Below, one piece after another: positions 6,256-7,440 of a stretch of 7,440 nt of DNA. Origin of the DNA: Thermoplasmata archaeon. Lineage in GTDB: Archaea; Thermoplasmatota; Thermoplasmata; Lutacidiplasmatales; UBA184. The position numbers and the translations under genes were made by a program. The stretch is taken from NCBI GenBank assembly GCA_021828715.1, contig JAJZDF010000027.1, forward strand, positions 1 to 7,440, in the 5' to 3' direction. Within the stretch, counting starts at the first letter, position 1, and every line of letters begins with the position of its first letter. Under the pieces are notes generated by a model that was given only the letters and a program-made list of their open reading frames with translations, had not been told where the DNA came from and did not search any database.

Positions 6256-6283
6256 ACTATTTGGACCGGCGCCCGAGTTATAG
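6256..6283 (-). promoter_or_regulatory. Candidate promoter elements for the exported-protein gene
   Basis: Two AT-rich patches lie on the minus strand upstream of the gene: CTATAAC at 6283-6277 and CAAATAGT at 6263-6256. The first would start transcription near 6255, giving a leader of about 26 nt to the ATG at 6229 or about 8 nt to the TTG at 6247. The second would start near 6235, almost at the ATG. No convincing ribosome-binding site precedes either codon. The remaining upstream spacer to 6425 shows no gene. Confidence 0.35.
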
Positions 6284-6425
6284 TTCACCGAGTTGAAGGG
6301 TACGCCCGAGACGGAGAGGCTGTGGGCGACGAGACCGACCCAGACTGCCGGGTATCTCCATGCGGCGCCCCCGAGGAGAGGAGACGCGGCGTCGCGTGGG
6401 GGACTTGCCTCGCATCGAGCGGGGG

Positions 6426-7440
6426 CTATCCGGTCCTCAAGACGGGGGGCCGGACCCGGCCGACGCCTCTCAGGAGCGCGGCGGGAAGCTCGGCGAGCAG
6501 GTCGGAGGCCAGCAGGCCCGCCCCGGCGCGCGCCCCGGCCCGGATGCCCGCCTCCCCGACCCAGTAGGTACCGAGCCGGCCGGCCGCGAAGCCGTCGAGC
6601 CCCTCGCCGAGGAGGTGGCCGAGGAGCCCGCCGAGGATGTCCCCCGCGCCCGCGACCGTTTGGTACGGCGAATGGTGGCGGTTCTCCACCGTCCGGCCCC
6701 CGTCGGAGATGACGTCCGTCTCCCCCTTGGCGACGATCGTGACCCGGGTCCGTTCCGCGGATGCGGTCACGTGGAGCCGCCGCTCCGCCCGGTCGGCGGC
6801 CTCCGGGCCGTCGAAGTCCCGCCGGTACTCGCCGGCGTTGGGGGTCACGATCAAGGGGGCCGGCCCGCGCTCCGTCGGGAGGCCCCCGGCGAGCGCCCGG
6901 AGCGCGTCGGCGTCGACGACTATCGGGCGGCGCCCGGCCCACGTTCGAAGGAGGAGCCCCATCGCCTCGACGGTCTCCGGCGCTTTCCCGACGCCCATCC
7001 CGAGAACGATCGCCTGGGGATGCGCCGCCTCGACGAACGCCACCACCTCCGGCACGTGGGCCGGCTCGAAGTGGCGGTCCCCGATCGCCTCCACCACGAG
7101 GTCCGGGGCGAACGCCTGGACCTGCGCCGACACCCCGGCCGGGGTCACGACGGTGGCCCGCTCCGCGCCGGAGCGGAGGGCGGCCAGCGCCGCCAGCGCG
7201 GGGGCGCCGGCGTACGGCCCCCCGGCGACTACCACGACCCGGGCCCCGCGCCCGCTCGCCTCGAGGCGGGCCGAGGGAAAGAGGCGGAACTCCCCGGCCC
7301 CGGTCTCGAACCAGGCAGCCGGAGGGATCCCGATGTCGCGAACCGAGACGGTCCCGGCCGTCGCCGCATCCATCTCCTCCTTCGGGGCGGTGAGCGCGAC
7401 CGTCCACGTCGGACGAAGGCCGGCCGGATCTCGGGCTCCG
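6426..7440 (-). CDS. nnr: NAD(P)H-hydrate repair enzyme, dehydratase domain plus end of epimerase domain (5'-truncated by window)
   Basis: The main part is the ribokinase-like ADP/ATP-dependent (S)-NAD(P)H-hydrate dehydratase, which restores damaged, hydrated NAD(P)H. Numbering from the ATG at 7373, motifs are VVVVAGGPYAGAPALAALAA (46-65), LGMGVGK (124-130), VVDADALR (152-159), TPNAGEYRR (177-185), KGETDVISDGG (216-226) and TVAGAGDILGG (239-249; D245 in the catalytic GD position). The frame has no stop from 7373 to the right edge. The edge residues read WTVALTAPK, then GTVSVRDIGIPP just after the ATG; this matches the closing strand and linker of the YjeF N-terminal epimerase domain (NnrE). 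So the gene is probably a two-domain NnrE-NnrD fusion whose N-terminal part lies outside the window. The GGAGGAG before the ATG at 7373 sits only 2 nt away and simply encodes Lys-Glu-Glu, so it is not taken as a start signal. Confidence 0.88.
   Translation of the reverse strand, partial: GARDPAGLRPTWTVALTAPKEEMDAATAGTVSVRDIGIPPAAWFETGAGEFRLFPSARLEASGRGARVVVVAGGPYAGAPALAALAALRSGAERATVVTPAGVSAQVQAFAPDLVVEAIGDRHFEPAHVPEVVAFVEAAHPQAIVLGMGVGKAPETVEAMGLLLRTWAGRRPIVVDADALRALAGGLPTERGPAPLIVTPNAGEYRRDFDGPEAADRAERRLHVTASAERTRVTIVAKGETDVISDGGRTVENRHHSPYQTVAGAGDILGGLLGHLLGEGLDGFAAGRLGTYWVGEAGIRAGARAGAGLLASDLLAELPAALLRGVGRVRPPVLRTG

Noticed and set aside
6157..7407. 416-codon minus-strand frame overlapping the NAD(P)HX dehydratase
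   Set aside because: Arg/Gly-rich shadow in another frame of the same strand; the dehydratase frame holds all family motifs.

Overview
The window reads as a chromosomal segment of a high-GC archaeon. The archaeal call rests on four things: a free-standing Bud32/PRPK-type kinase of the KEOPS complex, which bacteria do not have; an agmatinase with archaeal-style motifs; a TATA-like element at leaderless distance (about 24 nt) from that gene's start codon; and a short surface protein with one N-terminal membrane anchor. Base composition is very GC-rich in the housekeeping genes, and all five complete or near-complete metabolic genes start with GTG. A heterotrophic lineage able to degrade fatty acids fits, for example a high-GC soil or marine Thermoplasmatota. 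That placement is inference and cannot be settled from this window.

Layout, left to right. (1) Positions 1-3643 form a fatty-acid activation and beta-oxidation block. An AMP-forming acyl-CoA ligase on the plus strand converges on a minus-strand pair, enoyl-CoA hydratase then acyl-CoA dehydrogenase, whose reading frames overlap by four bases (GTGA). The ligase and dehydrogenase coding ends overlap by 20 bp. Together the three genes would activate an acyl substrate, oxidise it to the enoyl-CoA and hydrate that product. (2) Positions 3644-3971 are a very GC-rich divergent intergenic spacer with palindromes and a promoter at each end. (3) Positions 3972-5512 are a plus-strand pair, agmatinase (speB) and Bud32 kinase, again joined by a GTGA overlap. 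This couples a polyamine-pathway enzyme to a tRNA-modification (t6A) factor. (4) Positions 5513-5677 are a short convergent spacer with two hairpins. (5) Positions 5678-6229 (minus) encode an unrecognised, probably exported 183-residue protein with markedly lower GC. It has its own candidate promoter. (6) Positions 6426-7440 (minus) hold the C-terminal dehydratase domain of a NAD(P)H-hydrate repair enzyme. The frame stays open to the window edge and the edge residues look like the end of the epimerase domain, so the gene is most likely a truncated view of a two-domain enzyme and not a stand-alone dehydratase.

I see no tRNA, rRNA, CRISPR array, insertion sequence or phage gene. Most of the window is ordinary metabolism. 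The points worth a second look are the altered DFG motif of Bud32, the speB-bud32 coupling, the truncated NAD(P)HX-repair fusion, the low-GC exported protein and the palindromic spacer at about 3690-3900.
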